From positions 248,001 through 312,000 of the forward strand of contig NZ_JQMP01000001.1 of the NCBI RefSeq assembly GCF_000744775.1: a stretch of 64,000 bases of DNA, read 5' to 3'. Position 1 is the stretch's first letter; each line of letters opens with the position of its first letter. This document shows positions 8,799 to 18,171 of this stretch, piece after piece. The notes below the pieces were generated by a model that was not told the DNA's origin, searched no databases, and saw nothing but the letters and a program-made list of their open reading frames with translations. This DNA is from Thermorudis peleae (GTDB taxonomy: Bacteria; Chloroflexota; Chloroflexia; Thermomicrobiales; Thermomicrobiaceae). A program made the translations under genes and the position numbers.

Positions 8799-9790
8799 GA
8801 AGACGGCAGCCGCACCGGCTGGCCAGTCTGCGGGTCTTCGGCGAATGGCGGAACCTGGAGCAGTTCGTCCCAGAGTCCTTCAGGAATGGGCAGTGTCGCC
8901 AATCGCACGGTCTCAGCAATACGCTCGGGCCGACTCATCCCAACAATGGTCGCACTGATGCGAGGGTCGCGCAGGGAGAACTGCAGTGCTGCAGCGGCAA
9001 GCGGGACGTTGTAGCGCGCGCAGATGGCAGCGAGCTGGCGCACACGCTCGAGGAGTGCTGGTGAGGCGTCACGATAGGCGTATCGCGGGTAAGCGTCAGG
9101 GCCCTTGGCCAGGATACCGCTCCCGTAGGGCGCAGCATTGACCACCCCAAGGCCGCGTTCGGCTGCCAATGCAATCAACGGCTCCGCGGTGCGGTTGAGC
9201 AACGTGTAGCGGTTGTGCGTAATGACCACTTCGAAGGCACCTGTTGCAACGTACTGCATCATCATCTCAATGGGACCGGCGGCAATACCAACGTGTTGGA
9301 TGACGCCTTCCGCTTTCAGACGAAGCAATGCCTCCACTGGCCCGCCCGGAGCCATTGCCTCGGCGACAGAAAGCCCAGCATGCTCAGGATCGTGGAAGTA
9401 AACAAGTTGCAGGCGGGCGAGTCCAAGAAGCCGGAGACTCCGTTCGACTGAGCGCTTCACCTGTTCAGCATCGAAGCGTCTCGTCGCGAGATCACGGTCG
9501 GCCTTGGTGGCAAGCACGAATCCGTTGGGGAGCCCGCCGAGTTCGCGGATGACCAGACCGATGCGTCGCTCGCTTTCACCGTCACCATACGCTGCCGCTG
9601 TGTCAAGGAAGTTGATGGGGCTTGCAAAAATGGCCCGGATTGTTGCAATCGCCTGCTCCTCAGGCACAGCATACCCAAAGGTATCTGGCATGCTGCCAAG
9701 CGGTGCCCCGCCAGCGCAGATCGGGGTAACGAGCAATCCCGTCGTTCCCAAAGGCCTGCGCGGCAGCGTCGGCAATGCTGCTTCAGCCAT
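8795..9790 (-). CDS. Aldo/keto reductase, probable L-fucose (aldose) dehydrogenase
   Basis: This 331-residue cytoplasmic NAD(P)-dependent oxidoreductase begins PRRPLGTTGLLVTPICAGGAPLGSM. The catalytic Asp/Tyr lie in FLDTAAAYGDGESERRIG, and the Lys in FVLATKADRD. The C-terminal cofactor loop is TIVGMSRPERIAETV. The resemblance is to D-threo-aldose/L-fucose dehydrogenases, which oxidise C1 of the sugar to a lactone. The ATG at 9788-9790 overlaps the mutarotase stop by 8 bp, so the two are translationally coupled. A longer frame exists upstream but has no family character. With the convergent lactonase it would carry out the first two steps of the pathway. Confidence 0.83.
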   Translation of the reverse strand: MAEAALPTLPRRPLGTTGLLVTPICAGGAPLGSMPDTFGYAVPEEQAIATIRAIFASPINFLDTAAAYGDGESERRIGLVIRELGGLPNGFVLATKADRDLATRRFDAEQVKRSVERSLRLLGLARLQLVYFHDPEHAGLSVAEAMAPGGPVEALLRLKAEGVIQHVGIAAGPIEMMMQYVATGAFEVVITHNRYTLLNRTAEPLIALAAERGLGVVNAAPYGSGILAKGPDAYPRYAYRDASPALLERVRQLAAICARYNVPLAAAALQFSLRDPRISATIVGMSRPERIAETVRLATLPIPEGLWDELLQVPPFAEDPQTGQPVRLPSS

Positions 9791-10178
9791 GGCCTGCTTC
9801 CTCCCCGTCGTGTCCTTCGCTCGCTGGAAGAGTACGGTGTTGGGGCCAGTCAAGGTCGAAGACCAGTTCCATGAGCGCCCACCATTCGTTCGTGTCCGCC
9901 TCTGGCGCGCGTTCCTGGAAAGTTGCCATGAGCGCGTTCCATTCTGCCGACACTGGGTCGTCATTCACACGAGCGAAGTCGCGTCTTGGATCAAACGCAT
10001 CATCTGCCTCAACATACATGAAAAGGCGACGGCCGCGTAGGAAGATCCGCATTGTCTGCACACCCACCTCACGCAGCCGTGCGCAGACCTGTGGCCAGAC
10101 GGCCTGGTGGTAGCGACGATAGGCAGCAATGGCGTCTGGATCATCGCGCAGGCAGAGGGTGAGTCCGTAGGCCTTCAT
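9783..10178 (-). CDS. L-rhamnose/L-fucose mutarotase family protein
   Basis: This 131-residue protein belongs to the RhaM/DUF718 family. Members interconvert alpha and beta anomers of deoxysugars using a small ferredoxin-like fold. Recognisable elements are YGLTLCLRDDPDAIAAYRRYH, the catalytic-region HQAVWP, and EWWALMELVFDLD near the end. The ATG at 10176-10178 has AGAGGG upstream; an ATG 18 bp earlier is possible. It lies 21 bp after the SDR and overlaps the next gene, so it is in the same operon. Anomer supply for the neighbouring dehydrogenase is the likely task. Confidence 0.85.
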   Translation of the reverse strand: MKAYGLTLCLRDDPDAIAAYRRYHQAVWPQVCARLREVGVQTMRIFLRGRRLFMYVEADDAFDPRRDFARVNDDPVSAEWNALMATFQERAPEADTNEWWALMELVFDLDWPQHRTLPASEGHDGEEAGHG

Positions 10179-10199
10179 GACTGCCCTCTTTCCCACTGG

Positions 10200-10955
10200 T
10201 CACTGTGCCAGCCAGCCGCCGTCAACGACCAGGGCGGTGCCGGTCACCGCCGCCGCCTCGTCCGACGCGAGGTACAGTGCAGCAGCGGCGACTTCTTCGG
10301 CTCGAACCAGCCGTCCCATCGGCTGCCGTGCTTCAAGCGCTCGGCGAGCAGCAACCGGATCAGCGTCTTGCGCAACAAGTCGCTCAACCCATGGCGTATC
10401 GACGGTACCAGGACAGATGCAATTGCAGCGAATCCCGTCTTTGACGTAGGCAATCGCGACTTGTTTTGTCAGTGTGACCACCGCTCCCTTGCTTGCGCAG
10501 TACGCTGCGCGTTTAGGGATGCCGATGAGACCGGCGACTGAAGCGATGTTGATGATGATGCCGTGATGCCGCTTGAGCATTTGTGGCAGCACGGCGCGCG
10601 TGCAGAGGAAGACACCACGGACATTGACGGCAAAGACTCGTTCCCACTCCTCCAGAGGCGTCTCTAGCAGGTCCTTTGTTGTGCCGATTCCTGCATTGTT
10701 GACGAGAATGTCGATCTTCCCAAAACGTGACAAGGCTATGTCAGCAAGCTCCTGAACACTTGCCTCGTCCGTCACGTCAACCAAAAGCGGCACGATGTGC
10801 TCGGGCGACGCTTGGGCAGTCGCTTCTGCAGCCTCGAGGTTGATATCAGCGGCGATGACCATTGCCCCTTCAGCAGCAAAGCGCTGCGCAATTGCCCGCC
10901 CAATGCCTGACCCTGCCCCGGTCACGAGTGCAATCTGGTTATCCAGCTTACCCAT
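10200..10955 (-). CDS. SDR oxidoreductase, probable 2-keto-3-deoxy-sugar-acid dehydrogenase
   Basis: This is a classical short-chain dehydrogenase of 251 residues. It has the dinucleotide motif TGAGSGIG (about residues 12-19), NNAG, the catalytic Ser in IASVAG, Tyr/Lys in YCASK and the C-terminal [10 protein letters not shown]. Its place between a sugar ABC importer and a mutarotase/aldose dehydrogenase pair suggests the 2-keto-3-deoxy-L-fuconate (or rhamnonate) dehydrogenase of the non-phosphorylative route. Generic 3-oxoacyl reductase activity is the alternative, and sequence alone does not decide. The ATG at 10953-10955 follows GAGGGG. Confidence 0.8.
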   Translation of the reverse strand: MGKLDNQIALVTGAGSGIGRAIAQRFAAEGAMVIAADINLEAAEATAQASPEHIVPLLVDVTDEASVQELADIALSRFGKIDILVNNAGIGTTKDLLETPLEEWERVFAVNVRGVFLCTRAVLPQMLKRHHGIIINIASVAGLIGIPKRAAYCASKGAVVTLTKQVAIAYVKDGIRCNCICPGTVDTPWVERLVAQDADPVAARRALEARQPMGRLVRAEEVAAAALYLASDEAAAVTGTALVVDGGWLAQ

Positions 10956-11012
10956 GCATTCCCCTCGCGATTCCCTTGGCCCTCGACCCCCGAGTTGAAA
11001 TCTGATGTGGAA

Positions 11013-12047
11013 TTATCCACGGACCGCGCCAATCAGCAGTCCGCGTGCGATGTACCGCTCGAGCACAATTGCCAGCACAATGACTGGCACGATCATAATT
11101 AAGATCAGCACTGACATGTACCACCATTGTGGACCACGAGTTGCATTCTGCGCAGCAACCAGCAGCGGCATGGTCTGGGCGTTGGCGCTACTGAGAAAGA
11201 GCGCAAGCAAATACTCGTTCCAGGCGAGTACGAGAACAAAGAGAAAGGTCGCTACAAGACCTGGAAGCGCGAGCGGCAGTACGATGTGCCAAAGAATTTG
11301 GTAACGTGATGCCCCATCGATTGCAGCACTCTCTTCAAGGTCGAGAGGGATTGTACGAAAGTAGTCGCGCAGCAACCAGACCGCAATCGGCAAGTTCGCG
11401 GCGATATAGGCGATGACGAGGGCCGTCCGTGTGTCGAGCAGATGGAGTCGTTGGAAGAGGATGTAGATCGGGATCACAACCGCCACGGGAGGAAGCATCC
11501 GCTGGGAGATGATCCAGAAGGCAATGTCGTTGTTGCCGAGCGCTGCTTTCGTGCGGCGGCCCAGTGTTAACGCACCGATCACAAAGAGGGCAGTGGCAGC
11601 GGCAATCGCCAGACTGTCTGGCAGGCCAAGGTTCATCCCCAGTAGCGCGAGTAGGCAGCAGAGAAGGAACGTGAGGACAATGCCAAGCGGTACACGATAA
11701 CGAAACCGACTCAGTCCATAGGTCGCGGCCGCTCCGAAGAGAAGTGTTAAGACCGAGCTGGAGAGCCCAACGATAACCGTATTGATATACGGTCGAATCG
11801 TATCGTTGCGCAGATCGACGAAAATATAGCGCCAATTCTCCAGCGTCGGTCGAAAGTCAACAAAAGGTATATAGAGTGGCCCATTGTAGACGTGGACCGG
11901 GAGCTTAAACGCGGTAATTGCCAGCCAGTAGAGTGGGAAGAGGACGATAAGTGTCCAGAGGCCGAGCACGACATAGGAGAAGACAAGTCGCAAGGGTGAA
12001 GGAGCCAGCGGCGAGCGTTGTCGGGCTAACGCAGTACGCGTGGACAT
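11013..12047 (-). CDS. Sugar ABC transporter permease (MalG type)
   Basis: This inner-membrane subunit of a carbohydrate importer has 344 residues. The first helix is VVLGLWTLIVLFPLYWLAITAFK. The ATPase-contact loop is EESAAIDGASRYQILWHIVLPLALPG, and the C-terminus ends in VLERYIARGLLIGAVRG as in MalG-like permeases. It carries an inserted hydrophobic pair (about residues 110-160; LTFLLCCLLALLGMNLGLP) that makes it longer than usual. The ATG at 12047 has AGGAG six bases upstream and is preferred to the one at 12053. No ATPase gene is in the cluster, so a shared MsmK/UgpC-type ATPase elsewhere is expected. Confidence 0.88.
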   Translation of the reverse strand: MSTRTALARQRSPLAPSPLRLVFSYVVLGLWTLIVLFPLYWLAITAFKLPVHVYNGPLYIPFVDFRPTLENWRYIFVDLRNDTIRPYINTVIVGLSSSVLTLLFGAAATYGLSRFRYRVPLGIVLTFLLCCLLALLGMNLGLPDSLAIAAATALFVIGALTLGRRTKAALGNNDIAFWIISQRMLPPVAVVIPIYILFQRLHLLDTRTALVIAYIAANLPIAVWLLRDYFRTIPLDLEESAAIDGASRYQILWHIVLPLALPGLVATFLFVLVLAWNEYLLALFLSSANAQTMPLLVAAQNATRGPQWWYMSVLILIMIVPVIVLAIVLERYIARGLLIGAVRG

Positions 12048-12056
12048 AGCCATCTC

Positions 12057-13244
12057 CTATCCTGCTGCTTCCGTGAGACGGCGGTGGATCAGATTGACGT
12101 AGCTGAGTCCAACGAAGGTGACAATGAAGAGCAGGGTGTAGGCAATTGCTGCCGAGGTTCCGAAGTCAAACGCCCTCCAGGTCACATAGGCGTGGAGAGT
12201 TAACGATTCGGTCGCTGTTCCTGGGCCACCACCGGTCAGCACGTTCGGCATGTCAAAGATCTTGAAGGCTTCGATCAAGCGGATCAAGATAAGCGTGCTG
12301 CTAACGGGGGCAATCTGCGGGAGCGTAATCTTCCAGAAGATCTGCCAAAGATTAGCTCCATCAACGGTCGCTGCCTCAAGGAGTTCTTGTGGTTGCCCCT
12401 CGAGTGCGGCGAGGAGGACGATGAACATGAACGGCGTCCACTGCCAGAGGTCGCCGATCATCACTGCAATCCGTGCCCCCCACGGATCGTTAACCCATGA
12501 GAAGTTTGCGAGCCCAAGGAACTCCCACAATGGTGCCAGCGGGCCCTTTGTGGTGTCGGTCAACATCCGGAACATGTAGGCGATACCGACAGGGGTAATC
12601 ATCATTGGCAGTAGGAATACAACCCGGAAAAACCGCCGTCCAGGAATCTGTTGTGTGCAGAGAAGAGCGAGGCCGAGGCCAACAACATATTGGAGGGCAA
12701 CACCGACGACGACATAGATGAGGGTCACAATAAGTGTCCCTGGTCTTCCCCCTGAGCGAAGGGTTGCTTCAAGCAGCCAGAGCGCTGCCAGGATGCCGGC
12801 AGCGACGATCCCGCGGCCTAGCAGGCCTAGTATCAGTTGTGGTGGACGACTACGGGCATAGCGCAGCAACCAGCCAATCAGGATGATAGCCCCGATGCCC
12901 AAGATGACCCAACTGAGTGGCGTTGATGGGGCGAATGTACCAAGAAAGTGCTCGTGCTCTACGCCGAAGAAGAGTTTTTGGTAATTCAGGAGCCCAACGA
13001 ACTGGATACGGAAGCCGCCACTGACCAGTTGGAACCGTGACAGAGACAGGTAGAGGGAGAAGATCAGTGGAAAGATCGCGAGCAAGAGGATAATCAAGAC
13101 CGCAGGCAGGAGCATCACTGCTCCTGCCTGCTGGTCAGCCCATGCGCTCACCGTGACCCACGAAAGGCGACGCGGCCGTGCTGGAGCGACCGGCGGTGCG
13201 GCTACTTGTCCAGTCATATCTACATGCTCATGGCGCTCTGCCAT
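12057..13244 (-). CDS. Sugar ABC transporter permease (MalF type)
   Basis: This is the partner permease of the carbohydrate importer, 395 residues. The first helix is AVLIILLLAIFPLIFSLYLSL, followed by SRFQLVSGGFRIQFVGLLNYQKLF as in MalF/UgpA-like proteins. The contact loop is LLEAATVDGANLWQIFWKITLPQIAP. Like its partner it has extra hydrophobic segments, here around residues 108-170, which makes it longer than the usual 290-310 residues. The start at 13242-13244 lies 12 bp after the binding-protein stop, and the stop lies 9 bp before the next start. Sugar identity comes only from the neighbouring enzymes. Confidence 0.88.
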   Translation of the reverse strand: MAERHEHVDMTGQVAAPPVAPARPRRLSWVTVSAWADQQAGAVMLLPAVLIILLLAIFPLIFSLYLSLSRFQLVSGGFRIQFVGLLNYQKLFFGVEHEHFLGTFAPSTPLSWVILGIGAIILIGWLLRYARSRPPQLILGLLGRGIVAAGILAALWLLEATLRSGGRPGTLIVTLIYVVVGVALQYVVGLGLALLCTQQIPGRRFFRVVFLLPMMITPVGIAYMFRMLTDTTKGPLAPLWEFLGLANFSWVNDPWGARIAVMIGDLWQWTPFMFIVLLAALEGQPQELLEAATVDGANLWQIFWKITLPQIAPVSSTLILIRLIEAFKIFDMPNVLTGGGPGTATESLTLHAYVTWRAFDFGTSAAIAYTLLFIVTFVGLSYVNLIHRRLTEAAG

Positions 13245-13256
13245 AGCCAGCGTCTC

Positions 13257-14822
13257 CTACTTGGTTGGTAGGCTTAAGCTCGCGCGGTAGGCCGCGAGTT
13301 GCTTGTCACGGCCGAGTTCATTTGTGATCTGGTTCCAGCCGTCGGTCAGTTCTTTCATGGCTTGGTCGCGAGTGATCTCACCAGCCAGGAACCGTGAAAG
13401 CACCGTATCGAGAACGACGCCTTGGTAGCGCTGGGTGCCAGGAATCCGCAGATCCAACACCATGTTCGGACTCTCGAGGCTGGCTTTAATTGCTCCCAGG
13501 TAGTTCTGCGCCGCTTGTTGGCTCATGCCTGCCTTGATCCACTGGTCTAGATTCGTAAATTGCGAGGTGCGATATGGGTTGAAACCCGTCTTGCCAATCG
13601 TTACATCGACATTCGACTGCGCGGGCTGGCTCACATAGGATAGGAAGGCATAGCCAGCATCCTTAACCTTGGCCGGGGCAGCTTTATTGATCGCTCCTGA
13701 CCAGCCACCATAGGCAGCATAGGGCGCATGGTTAATCCCATTGGTTGCGTATGGACACGTGGTCTGGTCGCACGCGACGAGCTTACCACTTTTCCGATCA
13801 AGAATCTGCTTGGTCCCAGGTAAGATGACTGCGCCGACCTTGTCCTTGACCTTGGATTGCTGCGGGTCGATCGCTAGTGTTCCAATATCGCCCCAGTCGA
13901 TGGAGAGTGCGGCGCGACCCGTAATGAACGTTGATCGGGAATCGCCGACATCAAAGTTAAGTTCGTCCGGTGGTCCATATTTTGACGTCTCCTTGTAGAT
14001 GTCGAGGGCCATGGCAAAGGCCTCGTTATTCGTGAGCGGATCCATTGTATCCGTGTCGAAGAATGCCCCTTGCTTCGTCCCCTGACTCTGCAGGAAGGAT
14101 GCCGCAATGGACCAGAACATCCAGTAGGACTGCGCCCCACGCTTCTTGGCGATGACTGAACCAAAGTCAGGAGAGCCGTCGCCGTTGAGGTCTTTGCCGT
14201 GGAAGGTCTTGGCAAGATTCAAGTAGTCTTCCCAGGTCTCGGGCGGTTTCAACCCGGCCTGCTCCAGGAGATCGGTACGGTAGTAGACCATCTGGAAATC
14301 ACCATCGAGTGGCACCGTATAGACCCGGCCGTTGAAGGTTGCACTAAAGTTGCGGAAGAATGGAGCAATGTCATCCCACTGGAGTGCTGGATCGTTCTTG
14401 ACACGATCCGTGAGGTCTTCGAGATAGCCCGGCGTGACGAAATCGGCCATCCATTGTGGATCGAAGACAATCACGTGGTAGTTGTTGGTCCCGGTCGAGA
14501 AGTCAGTAAGAATTTTCTGGTAGAGGTCGCTAAATGGCACCGTGATCACGTTGATCTTCGCGCCAGTGAGCTTTTCGAATTCCGGCGCATGTCGTTGGAG
14601 CGGCTCAGCAATCTGCGGCCCGGTGAAGGTCACTACATTGACTGTTACCCCAGCAAAGGACTGTGCACTGCCGCCTGTTGTAGTTGTAGTAGTCTTGCTC
14701 CCTCCACCGCCTCCTCCACCCCCACAGGCGGCCAGGAGCGCACTACCGACCAGCAAGGTTGCACCTTTAAGCAGAGAACGCCGCGTTATCCGTGTGCCTG
14801 CTTGTGAGTGATATTCAACCAT
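13257..14822 (-). CDS. Extracellular sugar-binding lipoprotein (family 1), Tat-type signal
   Basis: This is the receptor of the sugar importer, 521 residues. The signal TRITRRSLLKGATLLVGSA carries a twin-Arg motif and ends in the lipobox LLAACGG, then runs of Gly and Thr act as a spacer. The mature part has family features such as KILTDFSTGTNNYHVIVFDPQW, TVPLDGDFQMVYYRTDLLEQAGLKPP (split in the binding cleft) and a C-terminal helix rich in repeat initiation of substrate domains. The ATG at 14820-14822 follows GGAGGAG, and a longer frame upstream lacks this signal. It is directly followed by both permeases. Export through the Tat system is inferred from the motif. Confidence 0.87.
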   Translation of the reverse strand: MVEYHSQAGTRITRRSLLKGATLLVGSALLAACGGGGGGGGSKTTTTTTGGSAQSFAGVTVNVVTFTGPQIAEPLQRHAPEFEKLTGAKINVITVPFSDLYQKILTDFSTGTNNYHVIVFDPQWMADFVTPGYLEDLTDRVKNDPALQWDDIAPFFRNFSATFNGRVYTVPLDGDFQMVYYRTDLLEQAGLKPPETWEDYLNLAKTFHGKDLNGDGSPDFGSVIAKKRGAQSYWMFWSIAASFLQSQGTKQGAFFDTDTMDPLTNNEAFAMALDIYKETSKYGPPDELNFDVGDSRSTFITGRAALSIDWGDIGTLAIDPQQSKVKDKVGAVILPGTKQILDRKSGKLVACDQTTCPYATNGINHAPYAAYGGWSGAINKAAPAKVKDAGYAFLSYVSQPAQSNVDVTIGKTGFNPYRTSQFTNLDQWIKAGMSQQAAQNYLGAIKASLESPNMVLDLRIPGTQRYQGVVLDTVLSRFLAGEITRDQAMKELTDGWNQITNELGRDKQLAAYRASLSLPTK

Positions 14823-14870
14823 GGGGCTCCTCCTCCCTCTTTCATTCCGTGGCACTCCTAGCCGCACATG

Positions 14871-15713
14871 CTAGGAAGCGCTGCCTGTTAAAGGCCGTCG
14901 ATACTCTGGTTCTCGATAGCCAAGATGAGCCGAAAGCGTCGCTGCTGCTGCTCTGATTGCTTCGATGAGTTCCTGTTCGCGCTGACCGTCAAACCGTGAA
15001 CTTGGAACTGAAATACTCATTGCCGCCACAACCCGACCTGAAGCGTCATGGATCGGTGCGCCGACGCACCGTACCTCTTCTAATGTCTCCCCACGGTCAA
15101 CTGCGTAACCTCGGGCGCGCACGGTAGCAAGTTCGGTCTTGAGCTGCGCAAGGTCAGTGATCGTATATGGGGTCAGTTGCTCCAGTTTGATGCCGGCAAG
15201 GAGGGCATCGAGCGCTGCCTCGTCGAGCCAGGCAAGGAGACATTTGCCAAGCGAAGTCGCATGGGCGGGGAGGAGCGTGCCGACTTCGGATGCCAGTCGT
15301 ACCCATTGGGTACCCTCCTGTTTGGCAACATACAGCACGAATCGCCCACGTAAGACAGCGAGTTGCACCGTCTCTCCCAACTCTCGGGCAATATCGGGAG
15401 CGAGTGCATAGAACTCACGTAGCAAGCTACTCTGCCGTGCATAGGCAGCGCTGAGCACTAAAAGCTGTGGTCCAAGATGATAGCGTTTTGTCTCAGGATT
15501 ACGACTAACGAATCCCCCATCTTCCAATGTCCGGAGAACGTTCAAGAGACTGCTCTTTGCTTCACCGAGTGTCCGACTGAGTTCGGCAAGTGTCATCCCA
15601 TCCGGCGTGTGAGCAAGGGCCTCGAGTGTGGCCAGCGCTCGCGCGACTGCTGGTGAAGCCTGCTGTCGATTACGGGGTAAGAGTACGCCAATGTTCAAAA
15701 TTCTGAACTCCAT
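14871..15713 (-). CDS. IclR-family transcriptional regulator
   Basis: This 280-residue regulator has an N-terminal winged helix-turn-helix (about residues 22-80; MTLAELSRTLGEAKSSLLNVLRTLEDGGFV is its core, here split across the helices). An effector domain follows with LPAHATSLGKCLLAWL and the late motif ISVPSSRF typical of IclR. It is first in the minus-strand operon leading to the sugar importer and the catabolic enzymes, 48 bp before the binding-protein gene. It most likely controls the whole block in response to a pathway intermediate. The start at 15711-15713 is supported by the promoter 20 bp upstream. Confidence 0.88.
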   Translation of the reverse strand: MEFRILNIGVLLPRNRQQASPAVARALATLEALAHTPDGMTLAELSRTLGEAKSSLLNVLRTLEDGGFVSRNPETKRYHLGPQLLVLSAAYARQSSLLREFYALAPDIARELGETVQLAVLRGRFVLYVAKQEGTQWVRLASEVGTLLPAHATSLGKCLLAWLDEAALDALLAGIKLEQLTPYTITDLAQLKTELATVRARGYAVDRGETLEEVRCVGAPIHDASGRVVAAMSISVPSSRFDGQREQELIEAIRAAAATLSAHLGYREPEYRRPLTGSAS

Positions 15714-15733
15714 TCATGATTCCGACTACTCTC

Positions 15734-15762
15734 ACTGTAATATCGTGTTCAGCCAACGTCAA
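15734..15762 (-). promoter_or_regulatory. Promoter of the IclR/sugar operon
   Basis: On the minus strand TTGACG (15757-15762) and TACAGT (15734-15739) are 17 bp apart, and the start codon of the regulator follows 20 bp after the -10 box. The match to sigma70 consensus is good. No strong palindrome was seen over it. Confidence 0.6.
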
Positions 15763-16674
15763 GACCCGCTGGCAAGTTAAAGAGATATGCGCACGTATTG
15801 CTCTTTTATCGGCTTGCTGCAGGGAGCGAGCTGAGGATGCAAGCGACAGGTTGGGAAACAAAGCCCTCATGGCAACCATCATTGATTGACTGTCTCAGGC
15901 CATCCTGCAAAGCAGCAGGGCACGGCTACTCCATTCCTGCCTGACAGCAGAAAGACGGACAGGCAGGCGCAGCCCTACAGGTTTGGTGGCTAATGGGTTA
16001 TTGCGTCGCAGTCAAACGCTCGACGGACGGAGTGTTATAAGGAGGTAAGCCTCCAGGCTTGACCGCGTTTCCGCTCAGCCTCACTTCAACACTACCGTCA
16101 TCCAGCCCGGCACGAGACTAAGCCGGGTTCTTGCGCAACTGGTCGCGGCTCGGTGTTTGTCCAGCTCACCGAGTGATAGTTAGAACACGAGCTGCTGGAT
16201 CGCGTGCTTGGGCGGGCCGTACCATGCGTGATGGCGATGTTGGCCACCCACAACATCTCCTCACGCGTGTCAACAGCATGGCAGACATACATGGAGGAGC
16301 CTGCGAGCCAAGCAGATCCGCTCTTAGCAACGTGAAAGCAGAACGTTCCTTTAAATGACATATCCCTGTTGCGTTCACTACGCAGCCCCAGGCGCACTGT
16401 ACATCACGTCAGCGGCTGCGTTCAGCTTAAAAACATGGATAATGGCTCAGGCAGTGATGCGCTACGCTTCGGAAAGCTATTGACACCCCCAAGACGTGCT
16501 CGACGGTGCCTTTTGTGCACCGCTCTCCGTTACACGCCAGACTGCTCCGTTAGGCACCAATCCCACTATGGCTACATCAGCTGCAGCGCTTGCCCCTTCC
16601 CTTAAACGCGCTTAACGTCTTCCTTGCCCGTCACGAACTGCGCTGCCGAGCGCACCAAAGCCACAACATCGTAG
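15763..16674. other. Gene-poor region of about 900 bp
   Basis: Short open frames occur on both strands but none carries a recognisable motif, a convincing ribosome site or family-like composition. A small GGAGG-TAAG-CCTCC hairpin lies near 16041-16054 and a CCCGG/CCGGG pair near 16108-16128. The region may hold decayed coding sequence; I cannot identify its origin. Confidence 0.4.
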
Positions 16675-18033
16675 TTAGAAGGAAAGGTCATCGACGTTGC
16701 CAATCGTGTCAATCACAACGTTTCCATAACTGCCGTCTGGTAACTTCTGAACCTTCCGGATGAGCACGGTGATGATCGGTCCTTGCGACTCCGGGTTAAA
16801 GCGAAACTCGCCAGTCGGCCCGGTAAAATGCACCTGTCGCAGGGCTTGCAGGAAGGCTTGCTTATCCTCAACCTTGCCGCCTGTCGCATTCAATGCTTCG
16901 ACAATCACGCGAGCCGCCAGATAGCCTTGATACGCAAACTGGTTCGCCTGAGCGTTGTACTTGGCGCGGAAGGCGTCGACAAAGGCCTTGTTCTCGGGCG
17001 AGTTATAGAGTGGCGAATAGTGGAGCGACGTCACAACGTTGAGAGCGGCATCGCCTTCTTGATTCAAGATGTTCTCGTCGACCGTGTCGCCAGCCCCGGT
17101 CAGCGGGAACTTGTCTTTAAGACCAAAATCGGTATATTGCAAGACAAAGCGCACGGCATCAGCGCCACTGTAGAAGGCCCACACAGCGTCAGCTTGATAC
17201 TGCTGGATGCGCTGCAGGTACGGGCCAAAGTCTTGCGTGTTCATTGGCACGTAGACCTCACCGGCAATCTTGCCGCCCGCTTGCTCAAAGCGCTTGCGGA
17301 AGGCATCGGCTTTCTCATGGCCAGCTGAATAGTCCAGAGCGGTAAGGATCACGCGCTTGTAGCCAAGCTTGTTGTACGCATAATCGCCAAACGGAGCTTC
17401 GTATTGCCCATTGGCGAAGGACACGCGGAAGAGATACGGACTGCGCACTTTGGGATCGCGCGTGAGGGGTTGCCAGCCGGCATTGGCGACAATGAGCGGA
17501 ACCTGCTGCTGTACGACGTAGTCACGGATAGCCGCTGCTTCGTTACTGAGGGTCACGCCAGCCAGAATGTGCACGCGATCCTGTTCGACGAGCTTGCGCG
17601 TCTTGGAAAGCGTCTGGTCTGGACTGCCAGCACAATCTTCGGAATGCAGTTCAATCGGGCGGCCGCCACCCTTGTTCTGGACCTGCTCTAAATAGAGCTG
17701 CATGCCACGGAGCACGTTTTGTCCAAGGGACGAATAGGTTCCGCTGAGGTCACCGAGGACACCAACGAGTACCGGCCCTTGGTTACTTGCTTGCGTCGTC
17801 GCGATGACGGTGGGACTCGCCGCAGCTGTCGCGGTCGTTGTGGCTGGCGTTGCCGTGGCCGCTTGTGCAGGGGTTGGCGTTGCCGCCGCTGTTGGACTTG
17901 CGGCGCTGCTTGGCGCACGGGTCGGTGTCGGCGTCGCATTGCCGCCGCACGCGCTCAGCAGCAGGCCACCGAGCATCCCCCCACCAAGCAATCGTAGAGC
18001 TGCTCGTCGCGTTATTGCACGCTGTCGTTCCAT
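16675..18033 (-). CDS. Branched-chain amino-acid-type (LivK family) binding lipoprotein
   Basis: This 452-residue extracytoplasmic receptor has a twin-Arg signal (ITRRAALRLLGGGMLGG) and the lipobox LLLSACGG. An Ala/Thr/Pro spacer of about 55 residues follows. The mature domain begins VLVGVLGDLSGTYSSLGQN and continues with LHSEDCAGSPDQTLSKTRKLV, hallmarks of the Peripla_BP_6 family, whose members bind amino acids, amides, urea or aromatic acids. The start follows GAGGAGGAG. No permease or ATPase lies beside it, so it is an orphan receptor here: either it serves a transporter elsewhere or it feeds a sensor. Its ligand is unknown. Confidence 0.87.
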   Translation of the reverse strand: MERQRAITRRAALRLLGGGMLGGLLLSACGGNATPTPTRAPSSAASPTAAATPTPAQAATATPATTTATAAASPTVIATTQASNQGPVLVGVLGDLSGTYSSLGQNVLRGMQLYLEQVQNKGGGRPIELHSEDCAGSPDQTLSKTRKLVEQDRVHILAGVTLSNEAAAIRDYVVQQQVPLIVANAGWQPLTRDPKVRSPYLFRVSFANGQYEAPFGDYAYNKLGYKRVILTALDYSAGHEKADAFRKRFEQAGGKIAGEVYVPMNTQDFGPYLQRIQQYQADAVWAFYSGADAVRFVLQYTDFGLKDKFPLTGAGDTVDENILNQEGDAALNVVTSLHYSPLYNSPENKAFVDAFRAKYNAQANQFAYQGYLAARVIVEALNATGGKVEDKQAFLQALRQVHFTGPTGEFRFNPESQGPIITVLIRKVQKLPDGSYGNVVIDTIGNVDDLSF

Positions 18034-18110
18034 GTGCTCCTCCTCGCTCGTTCTGCGGTGTGCTCACTGGTCACACGATAGCGAGGTAGGCGAGGCAGCG
18101 ACAAGTCTGA

Positions 18111-18129
18111 TGTTCAACAATGTTGGACA
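18111..18129. promoter_or_regulatory. Near-perfect palindrome upstream of the orphan receptor gene
   Basis: TGTTCAA (18111-18117) and TTGGACA (18123-18129) form 7-bp arms with one mismatch around CAATG. The position about 80 bp upstream of the receptor start suits a regulator site. The regulator is unknown. Confidence 0.4.
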
Positions 18130-18171
18130 CACAACGCTGGCTGTCGTGGCATGGCGCACTCGGTGAACGAT

